A stretch of DNA of 64,000 bases, from positions 125,225 through 189,224 of the forward strand of contig NZ_LMQS01000001.1 in assembly GCF_001424665.1 (NCBI RefSeq). Direction: 5' to 3'. This DNA is from Methylophilus sp. Leaf416. Its GTDB lineage: Bacteria; Pseudomonadota; Gammaproteobacteria; Burkholderiales; Methylophilaceae. The notes under the pieces are model-generated. The model worked only from the letters and a program-made list of their open reading frames with translations, did no database searches and was not told the DNA's origin. Shown here piece by piece: positions 34,808 through 43,326 of this stretch. The position numbers and the translations under genes were made by a program. The first letter of the stretch is position 1. Each line of letters starts with the position of its first letter.

Positions 34808-36244
34808 CTATTCCGGATCTGACGCTGGTTTAGATTCAGCGCGAGTGTTTTCCAATCGCTCTTTAATAGAGGCTTCGCGATGCGCAATTTTGGCCTGCTT
34901 GTTTTGCTGGATGGAAGCCACCCCCCACTCCAGCATTTCATCCTGCACATAACGTTTTTTCAATTGCCATGCGATTTGCGCACGGGCCAGCTCTACGCCC
35001 AGGTAATATGCATGGGATGCATCATTTTGCACATTCAGCCCAGCATAAAAGCTGAAAGGGTCAGTGCCATGCTGGATACCGTCACGATTGTAAACGTGTA
35101 CGCCCTCTTCACTCACCATAATCCTGAAGCTAGGATCTTTGATCTGGCTAGCCAGATCCATGATTTCTTCAGTGGAATATGGAAATGGCTTGCGATCATG
35201 CAGCCCTAACAAGCCACTAGAATATCCGCGCGGCAAACGCTTATCCTGACTTGCCCGATACATGACACGCCTGGCGATATCCGCTTCTGCAATCGCTTCA
35301 GAAGCATGCGGACTCACTGAAGTTGCCAGCACGGCATTAATATTTAATTCGCTGATTACACCAAACAAAAGTGCATTGACACCGGTGGTATCAGCATCAG
35401 TCAATTCGGTCAGGTTACCAACACCCATCATGATCTCGATATCCGGATAACGCTTGCGCAATTTATGGTAACGAACAATAGAGTCTGTCAGGCCAAAATG
35501 AATCGGGTCAAGAATCGGGTCGGCGATAAAACGCCGTCCACGCTTAAGGCAATGTTTAATTGCCCGGGTCAGGCTGGCAGTATTTGCCGGTCTGGTGGGG
35601 ATCAGGACAGGCGTCGCAGCAACTTCATCGGCTATCCATAAATTCTTCTCATGCAGACTAAGTAAGTAGTCGGCGCCTGCTTTGCCGGCTGCCAGTAAAT
35701 CCTCATCGCGCATAGAATCAACGCTGACCTGGAACCCTTCAGCTTTCAGCGCGCTGATGGATGCCGGCATGTGTTCAAACGATTTCCCAGGCAAGCAACC
35801 CAGGTCAATCACATCCGCACCCTGTTGCCGGAAATGTTCAGCTTTGGCGACAATCTGTTCGACACTTAAATCAGGCGCATCGACGATCTCAGCAAAAATC
35901 GTCACGCTATGGCGAGTCAAGTCTGGCGCTTTGCCTTTTTGTCCAAAATATTGAGGTAAGTCTTTCAAGTCTTTAGGTCCACGTTCCACCGGTACGCCCC
36001 ATTGCGCGACTAATGGTTCAAGGTCTCCCTGACATAAGCCTGGCAAAATTACCTTGTCTATATTTTCCACTTTAGGCACCCGGCGTGCAATCAATGATGG
36101 AGTCATCAGTGCGGCTACCGATACGCCTATATGTTTCACTTCATATTCAAATGGAGATTGTTTTTTATCCGCCAGGATAGACTCTATTACCTGGTGCAGA
36201 CTATGTTCTGCCAGTTTTCCGGTGAGGAACAGCAGTTTAGCCAT
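34808..36244 (-). CDS. dihydropteroate synthase-like protein (methanopterin cluster)
   Basis: A 478-residue protein. An N-terminal region of about 115 residues (KLLFLTGKLAEHSL, VAALMTPSLIARR, VILPGLCQGDLEPL) is followed by a pterin-binding-like TIM barrel (DVIDLGCLPGK, GFQVSVDSMRDEDLLAAGKAGADYLLSLHE, FIADPILDPIHFGL, IEIMMGVGNLTELTDADTTG). In methanopterin-using organisms such proteins are encoded with mch or fhc genes and are thought to act in pterin cofactor synthesis, where normal dihydropteroate synthase cannot make the ribose-aminobenzoate product. The exact reaction is not established. The start ATG 36244 follows the stop of the flavoprotein gene by five bases. Confidence 0.85.
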   Translation of the reverse strand: MAKLLFLTGKLAEHSLHQVIESILADKKQSPFEYEVKHIGVSVAALMTPSLIARRVPKVENIDKVILPGLCQGDLEPLVAQWGVPVERGPKDLKDLPQYFGQKGKAPDLTRHSVTIFAEIVDAPDLSVEQIVAKAEHFRQQGADVIDLGCLPGKSFEHMPASISALKAEGFQVSVDSMRDEDLLAAGKAGADYLLSLHEKNLWIADEVAATPVLIPTRPANTASLTRAIKHCLKRGRRFIADPILDPIHFGLTDSIVRYHKLRKRYPDIEIMMGVGNLTELTDADTTGVNALLFGVISELNINAVLATSVSPHASEAIAEADIARRVMYRASQDKRLPRGYSSGLLGLHDRKPFPYSTEEIMDLASQIKDPSFRIMVSEEGVHVYNRDGIQHGTDPFSFYAGLNVQNDASHAYYLGVELARAQIAWQLKKRYVQDEMLEWGVASIQQNKQAKIAHREASIKERLENTRAESKPASDPE

Positions 36245-36249
36245 CACGC

Positions 36250-36837
36250 CTACTCAGCCAGGTGATCAGCTACCTGTACACCTGCGTGCAAATGTAAATC
36301 ATGGTGCGTTGCCAGGCGTTGCATGATGGTGGATTGCAAATCAGCTATGTCTTCCACTACGGCAGTATCAGCGAATGTCTTCAGTTTAGCCACATTTTCC
36401 AGGTCTATCTGGCGTGGGTAGACTTTAACGACATTATCTCGTGGCGCTTCAGATTCGAGTTCCGGCGCCGTATCGCAGGCGAACACAATACTAGGCACTC
36501 GGGTCTTGCCTGCCTGGGCAAATAAGTTTGTGACCAGGCTATCTGAAAAGCCATAAGCCATTTTCGCGATGGTGTTGGAGGTCGCCGGAGAAATCACCAG
36601 CGTGTGATAAACGCCTTCATAAAAGCGCTCAACCGGGATACTGCTGGCGGTTTTATCCTGATACACCTTATGGCCAGTCGCATCCATCTGTGCCTGGAAA
36701 CCGTATTGCTTGATAATTTCAGCAGCAGCGCGACTCAGGTAGATATCCACATCCTGCAAGGTCTGCAAAATATGCAGGGATTCCCGCAGGTAATGGCCGG
36801 AACCGGTAATTGCCCAAGCCAATCGTTGTGCGCGCAT
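36250..36837 (-). CDS. HFCD-family flavoprotein (DmrB/AfpA-like)
   Basis: A 195-residue flavoprotein with the HFCD fold: LAWAITGSGHYLRESL (phosphate-binding loop), VDIYLSRAAAEIIKQYG, LVISPATSNTIAKMAYGFSDSLVTNLFAQAGK and VFACDTAP. Close relatives are the archaeal flavoprotein AfpA and dihydromethanopterin reductase DmrB. Given its place in front of a dihydropteroate-synthase-like gene, the last reduction of dihydromethanopterin to the tetrahydro form is a reasonable proposal; the sequence does not prove it. It starts 16 bases after purA on the same strand. Confidence 0.85.
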   Translation of the reverse strand: MRAQRLAWAITGSGHYLRESLHILQTLQDVDIYLSRAAAEIIKQYGFQAQMDATGHKVYQDKTASSIPVERFYEGVYHTLVISPATSNTIAKMAYGFSDSLVTNLFAQAGKTRVPSIVFACDTAPELESEAPRDNVVKVYPRQIDLENVAKLKTFADTAVVEDIADLQSTIMQRLATHHDLHLHAGVQVADHLAE

Positions 36838-36853
36838 CGCTAAAATCCCTTAA

Positions 36854-38188
36854 TCAGGCAAAAGGATGTTGCAAAACGATGGTTTCATCGCGCTCTGGGC
36901 CGGTTGACACAATGGCGATAGGCACACCGCATAACGCTTCAAGCCGTTTTAGGTAATGCTGGGCATTTTTCGGCAAGCCTTCCCAGGTTTTAACGCCAAA
37001 AGTAGTTTCAGTCCAGCCCGGTACCGTTTCGTAAATCGGCACACAACCAGCTACATCATCTGCACCGACCGGCAACATATCAACCACTTTGCCATCCAGT
37101 GTGTATCCGGTACAGATATCCAGTGACTCAATCCCATCCAGTACGTCTAGTTTGGTGATGCATAAACCAGTCAAGCCATTGATACGGGCAGAACGACGCA
37201 GTGCTGCGGCATCAAACCAGCCACAACGACGTTTACGACGTGTCACCGTGCCAATCTCTTGCCCAACGGTAGACATCTGGTAACCGGGTACACCTTCGGT
37301 TTCGATATCCAGTTCGCTCGGGAAAGGACCTCCGCCAACGCGGGTAGTATAAGCCTTGGTGATGCCCAATACATAATGCAACATATTGGCGCCAACGCCT
37401 GTACCGGCTGAAGCCTGACCAGCGATACAGTTGCTGGAGGTGACATACGGATAAGTACCATGATCGATATCCAGCAACGTGCCTTGCGCACCTTCAAATA
37501 ACAGATGCTCGCCGCGTGCATTCGCTTCATACAAAGCGGCAGAAACATCAGCTACCATTGGTTTTAACACGGATGCATGCTGCATACTGGCATCGTATTG
37601 CTGCTGGAAATCCACGGCAGCTGCGCCCAGATACTTGGTTAACACAAAGTTATGGTAATCCATCACTTCCCGCAGCTTCTCTGCAAAGCGTTCAGGGTGG
37701 AACAAGTCATACACACGTAACGCACGGCGTGCGACTTTATCTTCATAGGCAGGGCCTATGCCTTTGCCTGTGGTACCAATTTTCTTATCGGCGCTGCGCT
37801 TGGCTTCGCGCGCAAGATCCACCGCTACGTGGTGGGACAAAATTAATGGGCAACCAGGGCTGACTTTCAGGCGGCTTTTAACATCTAACCCGCCCTGCTC
37901 CAACGTGGCAATCTCGTGCAATAAATGTGTAGTATCCAGCACCACGCCATTACCGATATAACAATTAACACCCTCACGCACAATGCCGGAAGGTACCAGG
38001 TTGAGTTTGTACACTTTTTGCGCATCACCCTGGCCGACGACCAAAGTATGACCCGCATTATGACCACCCTGGAAACGCACCACACCTTGTGCGTGATCTG
38101 TCAGCCAGTCAACAATTTTACCCTTACCTTCGTCGCCCCACTGGGTACCAATAACAACGACGTTTTTTGCTTGCCTTGATTGTGTCAT
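36854..38188 (-). CDS. purA: adenylosuccinate synthetase
   Basis: A 444-residue PurA with the GTP-binding [13 protein letters not shown] start, [34 protein letters not shown]-type region, [35 protein letters not shown] and [11 protein letters not shown]. It joins IMP and aspartate using GTP, the first committed step to AMP. The start is ATG 38188; the TTG at 38194 has no merit. hisZ lies upstream with a 54-base gap and the flavoprotein gene downstream with a 16-base gap, so the cofactor block is likely expressed with it. hisZ-purA adjacency is common in Betaproteobacteria. Confidence 0.96.
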   Translation of the reverse strand: MTQSRQAKNVVVIGTQWGDEGKGKIVDWLTDHAQGVVRFQGGHNAGHTLVVGQGDAQKVYKLNLVPSGIVREGVNCYIGNGVVLDTTHLLHEIATLEQGGLDVKSRLKVSPGCPLILSHHVAVDLAREAKRSADKKIGTTGKGIGPAYEDKVARRALRVYDLFHPERFAEKLREVMDYHNFVLTKYLGAAAVDFQQQYDASMQHASVLKPMVADVSAALYEANARGEHLLFEGAQGTLLDIDHGTYPYVTSSNCIAGQASAGTGVGANMLHYVLGITKAYTTRVGGGPFPSELDIETEGVPGYQMSTVGQEIGTVTRRKRRCGWFDAAALRRSARINGLTGLCITKLDVLDGIESLDICTGYTLDGKVVDMLPVGADDVAGCVPIYETVPGWTETTFGVKTWEGLPKNAQHYLKRLEALCGVPIAIVSTGPERDETIVLQHPFA

Positions 38189-38242
38189 GTTCAATAATTA
38201 TCTTGTCAAAAACGAAAATGGGTTGCCAATTTAAAAACAGTT

Positions 38243-39397
38243 TTAAATCGCAACGACCTGCCAGCGACCATCTACTTTTTCCAAAGTACGGTCACATGCC
38301 AATTCAGAGTAATCCAGCAGCGCATCCGGCAAAGCCTCAACCACGATCTGGCCTTGCGCACGCAGGGTTTCAACGACTGTTGCCAGTTCGCCATCACTGG
38401 ATGCAGGCGCAAGAATACCTTTGTTTAAAGTGGCCGGACCCAATGCCTGCAAAGCTCCGCGCAAATCCAGGCTAAAGCCAGTTGCGGGACGCGCACGGCC
38501 AAAAGCAGCGCCGACTTCGTCGTAGCGTCCACCCAGGGCAATCGGGCCGGCATATTCTTTAGCATAAGCAGCAAACACCATTCCATTGTGGTAGTGATAG
38601 CCACGCAATTCGCTCAGGTCTATGGTGACTGTCACTTCATCATTGCTTAGTGCAGCAGCGACGGTAGCCATTTCATGCAAGGCCTGTTCAATTTCAGGAG
38701 AATCAGGCAAGACATCCCTCGCCTGCTCAAGTACTTCTATACCGCCGCTTAACTGGGTCAAAGCCACAAAAGCTTTGCGTGACTTTTCGGATAGATTTGT
38801 AATTAATTCTTTTACGCGGGAGACGTCTTTGGCTTGTAATGCGATTTGCAATTCACGCTCTTGCTGAGTCCCCAGCTGCGCCATATGTGACAAGCTGGCA
38901 AAAATAGCCACGTGACTGAGATCAACAAACAGGGTACGCATGCCTAGCAACTGCAATGCTTTTACCATCAACCGCTGGACTTCGATATCGCTTTCAATAC
39001 CGGCATGGCCGTAGATTTCCGCGCCCAGTTGCAATGGTTCACGCGTACGTGCCAGTCCATCCGGCTTGGTACGCAAAACGGTACCGGCATAACACAGGCG
39101 GGAAACCCCTTGATAGTTCAGCATATGCGCATCAATGCGGGCAGCTTGTGGCGTGGTATCCGCGCGCAAACCCATCAGGCGACCGGTGAGTTGGTCCACT
39201 ACCTTAAAAGTAGCGATATCAAGATCATGCCCTGTGCCAGTTAATAACGACTCCACATATTCCATCATCGGGGGCATCACATACTGATAGCCATGAACAC
39301 GGAATAAATCCAAGACTTGACGACGGTAGGATTCAAGACGCGCAGCTTCAGCTGGTAACACGTCTTCAATATATTCTGGAAGTAACCAATTATGCAT
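38243..39397 (-). CDS. hisZ: ATP phosphoribosyltransferase regulatory subunit
   Basis: A 384-residue paralog of histidyl-tRNA synthetase: MHNWLLPEYIEDVLPAEAARLESYR, the ADTTPQAARIDAHM motif 2 region and GRYDEVGAAFGRARPATGFSLDL. HisZ lacks the tRNA-binding C-terminus and makes the short HisG active and histidine-sensitive. The start ATG 39397 is preceded six bases upstream by TATAAT, so the mRNA may be leaderless. It follows a terminator for the hflKC set and precedes purA. Confidence 0.95.
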   Translation of the reverse strand: MHNWLLPEYIEDVLPAEAARLESYRRQVLDLFRVHGYQYVMPPMMEYVESLLTGTGHDLDIATFKVVDQLTGRLMGLRADTTPQAARIDAHMLNYQGVSRLCYAGTVLRTKPDGLARTREPLQLGAEIYGHAGIESDIEVQRLMVKALQLLGMRTLFVDLSHVAIFASLSHMAQLGTQQERELQIALQAKDVSRVKELITNLSEKSRKAFVALTQLSGGIEVLEQARDVLPDSPEIEQALHEMATVAAALSNDEVTVTIDLSELRGYHYHNGMVFAAYAKEYAGPIALGGRYDEVGAAFGRARPATGFSLDLRGALQALGPATLNKGILAPASSDGELATVVETLRAQGQIVVEALPDALLDYSELACDRTLEKVDGRWQVVAI

Positions 39398-39403
39398 CCC
39401 ATT

Positions 39404-39409
39404 ATTATA
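39404..39409 (-). promoter_or_regulatory. TATAAT box at the hisZ start codon
   Basis: TATAAT on the minus strand, six bases (AATGGG) before the ATG at 39397. It is the same geometry as at mtaD. TGTCTT 17 bases upstream is a poor -35. Confidence 0.45.
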
Positions 39410-39475
39410 CCTGCAAACCCCTGCCTAAGACATGGCTTTAGTAATGGAAATGGCTTGTAATCACGAGAGGCGAAT

Positions 39476-39506
39476 ATAAAAAAGGCACGCTGATTAAGCG
39501 TGCCTT
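39476..39506 (-). terminator. terminator after the hflKC-DUF2065 genes
   Basis: AAGGCACGCT (39482-39491), a GATTA loop and AGCGTGCCTT (39497-39506), with an A run on the left that gives a T run on the minus strand. It separates the hfq-hfl genes from hisZ-purA. Confidence 0.8.
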
Positions 39507-39526
39507 CATATATTTCAAGTCTGCGA

Positions 39527-39706
39527 TCAGCGATTAAGCCATAAAATCAGTAGCCCAACTAACGCTGAAATAAATCCGATAAAACGAATCTGTCCGTCTC
39601 TCAGTTGCAGGAGTTTCTCAAAGGTTTGCCGCCATGCCTGGGTAAATATTAATGGCATTAAACCTTCAATCAACAATACACCACCAATCAGCCACCACCA
39701 CTTCAT
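39527..39706 (-). CDS. DUF2065 small membrane protein (YjeT-like)
   Basis: A 59-residue protein: MKWWWLIGGVLLIEGLMP, then LLQLRDGQIRFIGFISALVG and a second hydrophobic end LLILWLNR. Two membrane helices and the QLRDGQIRFIG middle match DUF2065/YjeT. The family lies between hflC and hisZ or purA in many proteobacteria, as it does here (24 bases after hflC, followed by a terminator). Function is unknown, with membrane protease control through HflKC the obvious guess. No strong ribosome binding site is seen. Confidence 0.85.
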   Translation of the reverse strand: MKWWWLIGGVLLIEGLMPLIFTQAWRQTFEKLLQLRDGQIRFIGFISALVGLLILWLNR

Positions 39707-39730
39707 ACAATGATTTTGCAGATAGACTGA

Positions 39731-40600
39731 TTATTTTTTACCGGAATTACGCATGTATTTAAAGAAGTCTGAACTCTGGTCGATCACCATTACGTCAGAT
39801 TTACTTTTGAAGCTGTTTTTGTAAGCTTCCTGGCTACGGTAAAACGCGTAGAACTCAGGGTTTTTGCCATATGCCTGAGCATAAACCTCAGCCGCTTTGG
39901 CATCGCCCTCGCCTTTTACTTTTTGTGCCTCACGGTAGGCTTCTGCAATAATGACTTCACGCTGTCTGTCTGCATCGGCACGGATTTTCTCGGCTGCCGC
40001 AGAACCTTGCGAACGCAATTCGTTAGCCACAGATTTACGTTCGGCTTCCATTCGCTGGTAGACAGACTCGCTGACTTCTTTAGTCAGGTCAACCCGGCGC
40101 AAACGCACATCCAGAATCTGGATGCCCATCTGGCGGCTTTCCTTGTCAGCGCGTTCACGCAGAATATTCATGATCGTGGCACGTTCGCCAGAAACTACGT
40201 CGTGGATATTACGTTTACCAATTTCTGCACGTAAACCATCGTTGACCATTTGCGAAATACGACGCTCAGCCTGTAGTTCTTCACCTCGCACAGAGACATA
40301 GTATTTTGCCGGATCAATAATGCGCCACTTGATGAAAGAATCCACCAGCACGTTTTTCTTCTCGCTGGTAATAAAGCGGTCTGGCTCTTCCCAGTTCAGG
40401 GTAAGAATACGCTTATCGTAATAACGTATATTTTCCACCATCGGCATCTTGAAGTAGAGGCCAGGCTCCTTTTTTACCGATACGATTTCACCCAAACGGA
40501 ACACTAAGGCAAACTCACGCTGATCTACGGTATACGCTGATGAGGTAATCACTACCAGCAATACAAATACCCCGATTAACACACTTCCAATATTTCTCAT
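39731..40600 (-). CDS. hflC: FtsH modulator HflC
   Basis: A 289-residue protein with one N-terminal membrane helix (IGSVLIGVFVLLVVITSSAYTV), the SPFH/band 7 domain (VDQREFALVFRLGEIV to about residue 200), long helical region and the KNPEFYAFYRSQEAYKNSF ending seen in HflC. With HflK it forms a large periplasmic cage around FtsH and limits its proteolysis. It follows hflK by 22 bases in the usual order. Confidence 0.96.
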   Translation of the reverse strand: MRNIGSVLIGVFVLLVVITSSAYTVDQREFALVFRLGEIVSVKKEPGLYFKMPMVENIRYYDKRILTLNWEEPDRFITSEKKNVLVDSFIKWRIIDPAKYYVSVRGEELQAERRISQMVNDGLRAEIGKRNIHDVVSGERATIMNILRERADKESRQMGIQILDVRLRRVDLTKEVSESVYQRMEAERKSVANELRSQGSAAAEKIRADADRQREVIIAEAYREAQKVKGEGDAKAAEVYAQAYGKNPEFYAFYRSQEAYKNSFKSKSDVMVIDQSSDFFKYMRNSGKK

Positions 40601-40622
40601 GTTCTTTTTCCTTCAGGGCAAA

Positions 40623-41813
40623 CTAGCGATATTCACGATCACGGCTACGCATGGCATCGCGCGTGCGATCCAGAACACCGGCATCAGATGATTGTGAGGA
40701 TTCTTGCGCCGGCTTTTCAGCTGCTGGTGCAGTATTACTACTGCCTCCCGCCCCGCTTGCGCCCATCAATTTATCCAACGGCAAATAAAGCAGGCTGTTG
40801 CCGCCTTTTTGGTCCACCAAAACTTTGCTGGTATTGGCCAGGATATGTTCTTGCGCATCGATATACAAACGTTGACGCGTCACTTCCGGCGCCTTATTGT
40901 ACTGGGTCAAAATCTGCTCAAAGCGGTCGGCATTACCTTTGGCTTCATTTTCTACACGTAATTTATAACCAGAAGCTTCTTCAGACAAACGTGCAGCCGT
41001 TCCTCGCGCTTTAGGGATAACATCATTGGCGTAAGCCTGACCTTCATTCTTTTGGCGCTCAAGGTCTTGCTTGGCTTTCACTGCATCATCAAACGCAGCC
41101 TGTACCTGCTCGGGTGGCTGCGCATTTTGCATGGTGACATTCACCACGTGCACGCCGGATTTGTACCTATCCAGCATTTCCTGCATCAGCTTTTTCGCTT
41201 TGGCGGCAACTTCGTCACGGCCTTCATATAGGACGAAATCCATTTTGCTTTTACCGGCGATCTCGCGAATAGCAGTCTCCGCAATGCCGCGTACGCTTTC
41301 TTCAGTCGAACGATTGCTAAACTGGAAATCCTCTACAGATTTGAGGTTGTATTGAACGGCCACCTGCAGGTCAATAATGTTTTCATCATCGGTCAGCATC
41401 AAAGACTCGCGCGGCTCTTTACTACGGCCAGACTCACCTTCAAATGAACGATAGCCCAATTCGATGGTGCGCACTTGCTCTAGGTTTACATTTTCAACCG
41501 TTTCAATCGGGAAAGGCAGATGCCAGCGCGGCCCAGGCGTAGTCGTTTCTACATGTTTGCCAAAGCGCAACACTACACCGCGTGAACCCTGATCCACTAT
41601 GTAAAAGCCTGAACCCAGCCAAATCAATGCCACCAAACCTAAAATCGGTGCAATTGGCAAAGGCTGTGGCGCAGGTGAGTTACCCTTAGGGCTACCCTGC
41701 CCGCCCTTACCACCGAACATACGATTCAGCTTTTGATTCAAATCTTTGAAAACCTCGTCCAGATCGGGCGGGCCCTCGTTATTCTTATTCCAAAAGCCTG
41801 GAAACTTTCTCAT
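40623..41813 (-). CDS. hflK: FtsH modulator HflK
   Basis: A 396-residue protein with a cytoplasmic Gly/Asp/Asn-rich N-terminus (PPDLDEVFKDLNQKLNRMFGGKGG), one membrane helix (about 53-72, LPIAPILGLVALIWLGSGFY), the band 7 domain beginning IVDQGSRGVVLRFGKHV and a C-terminal Ser/Ala/Glu-rich tail. It is the partner of HflC in the cage that controls FtsH. It follows hflX by 26 bases. Confidence 0.96.
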   Translation of the reverse strand: MRKFPGFWNKNNEGPPDLDEVFKDLNQKLNRMFGGKGGQGSPKGNSPAPQPLPIAPILGLVALIWLGSGFYIVDQGSRGVVLRFGKHVETTTPGPRWHLPFPIETVENVNLEQVRTIELGYRSFEGESGRSKEPRESLMLTDDENIIDLQVAVQYNLKSVEDFQFSNRSTEESVRGIAETAIREIAGKSKMDFVLYEGRDEVAAKAKKLMQEMLDRYKSGVHVVNVTMQNAQPPEQVQAAFDDAVKAKQDLERQKNEGQAYANDVIPKARGTAARLSEEASGYKLRVENEAKGNADRFEQILTQYNKAPEVTRQRLYIDAQEHILANTSKVLVDQKGGNSLLYLPLDKLMGASGAGGSSNTAPAAEKPAQESSQSSDAGVLDRTRDAMRSRDREYR

Positions 41814-41839
41814 TCTCTACTCCGTGTTTTATTTTCCGG

Positions 41840-42967
41840 TTAAACGTAAGCACGCTCTTCCGTGCTCAGTTTCTTCAGATGTTGCTGATGTTCCAGCAAT
41901 GCCTGACGTAAATCCTCGATACCAGTACCATCCATGGCTGAGACGCGTACTGTCCTGATATTACCATACTCGTCGCGGTCGATTCCCGGTGACATACCCA
42001 TGCGATCAATCTGGTTCAGCACGACAATTTGCGTCACTTGCGAGGCACCAATCTCGTTCAGCACGATATTCACTTGCTCAATTTGATTGTCGCGATTAGG
42101 GCTGGCGACGTCCACAATATGCAGCAATAAATCTGCCTGTGAAGCTTCTTCAAGCGTGGCGCCAAAGGCTTCGATCAGCGTGGTGGGTAAATGTTTGATG
42201 AAACCAACCGTGTCAGAAAGCACGACGGGATATCCTTCCGGCAAATACATTTTGCGCGAAGTCGTGTCCAGTGTCGCAAATAGCTGGTCTGCTGCGTATA
42301 CACCAGAATGTGTCAGCCGATTGAACAAGGTGGATTTACCGGCGTTGGTGTAGCCAACCAATGAAACCGTCATCAGGTTGGAACGCTTGCGCGCACGACG
42401 CTGCATGCCACGCTGCTGTTTGAGTTTTTCTAGCCTTTCACGCAACTGTTTGACACGGACCCGCAACATGCGCCTGTCCAGCTCAAGCTGCGTTTCACCA
42501 GGGCCGCCACGTACACCGATACCGCCCTTTTGACGCTCAAGGTGAGTCCAGCCGCGTACAAGCCTGGTAGATAAATGCTCTAACTGTGCCAGTTCCACCT
42601 GTAACTTACCTTCATGCGATTGCGCACGCTGGGCGAAAATATCAAGAATCAGCCCGGTACGGTCAACCACACGGGCTTCCAGAAACTTTTCAAGATTGCG
42701 TTGTTGCGATGGGCTGAGGTCGTGATTAAACGCAGCCACTTTACTTTCGTATGTGGCCATTAATGCTTTGAGTTCATCCGCTTTGCCCGACCCGATAAAA
42801 AACTTAGGGTCTGGCGACTGGCGTTTGCCTTCAAGCGTAGCAGAAATATTTAATCCGGCAGTACCGGCAAGGTGGCGGAGCTCTTGTAAACTTTCTTCGT
42901 AATCAGCATCACCAAAGTTGACACTGACCAGAACGACAGCATCTCCGCCGCTAGGTCTATCAAACAT
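41840..42967 (-). CDS. hflX: GTPase HflX
   Basis: A 375-residue GTPase. The N-terminal subdomain (about 1-170) has KFFIGSGKADELKALM and DRTGLILDIFAQRAQSHEGKLQVELAQL; the G domain has GYTNAGKSTLFN (G1), a G3 DTVGFI, and NQID (G4). HflX splits stalled ribosomes after heat stress and binds the 50S subunit. It is three bases after hfq and on the same strand, the classic hfq-hflX-hflK-hflC arrangement. Confidence 0.96.
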   Translation of the reverse strand: MFDRPSGGDAVVLVSVNFGDADYEESLQELRHLAGTAGLNISATLEGKRQSPDPKFFIGSGKADELKALMATYESKVAAFNHDLSPSQQRNLEKFLEARVVDRTGLILDIFAQRAQSHEGKLQVELAQLEHLSTRLVRGWTHLERQKGGIGVRGGPGETQLELDRRMLRVRVKQLRERLEKLKQQRGMQRRARKRSNLMTVSLVGYTNAGKSTLFNRLTHSGVYAADQLFATLDTTSRKMYLPEGYPVVLSDTVGFIKHLPTTLIEAFGATLEEASQADLLLHIVDVASPNRDNQIEQVNIVLNEIGASQVTQIVVLNQIDRMGMSPGIDRDEYGNIRTVRVSAMDGTGIEDLRQALLEHQQHLKKLSTEERAYV

Positions 42968-42970
42968 GCA

Positions 42971-43213
42971 TTAAGATTCTTGTGCGGGCTCGTGTGACCC
43001 CAGGCTAACTGGACGGGCTGGTACGATGGTAGAGATAGCGTGCTTGTATACCATCTGGGTAACCGTGTTTTTCAGCAAAATAACATACTGATCAAACGAA
43101 TCGACCTGGCCTTGTAATTTAATACCGTTTACGAGATAAATAGACACTTGTACGTGCTCTTTTCTTAAAGCATTCAGAAAAGGGTCCTGCAGCATTTGGC
43201 CTTTATTATTCAT
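42971..43213 (-). CDS. hfq: RNA chaperone Hfq
   Basis: An 80-residue protein with the Sm1 region ([28 protein letters not shown]) and the Sm2 signature [12 protein letters not shown]. The C-terminal tail of about 14 residues is short, as in many Betaproteobacteria. Hfq hexamers pair small RNAs with mRNAs. The start has AAGGAG about eight bases upstream. It heads the hfq-hflX-hflK-hflC-DUF2065 operon; gltX ends 113 bases upstream on the same strand. Confidence 0.97.
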   Translation of the reverse strand: MNNKGQMLQDPFLNALRKEHVQVSIYLVNGIKLQGQVDSFDQYVILLKNTVTQMVYKHAISTIVPARPVSLGSHEPAQES

Positions 43214-43326
43214 CGAGTTGCTCCTTCTTTGTTTTAATCATATATTGGAGTTTTTATTATGTAGAACACCAATCCCTATCAGTGACTATGATTGTACCAA
43301 TTTGTTCCAATTTCAATGCTTCTGCT

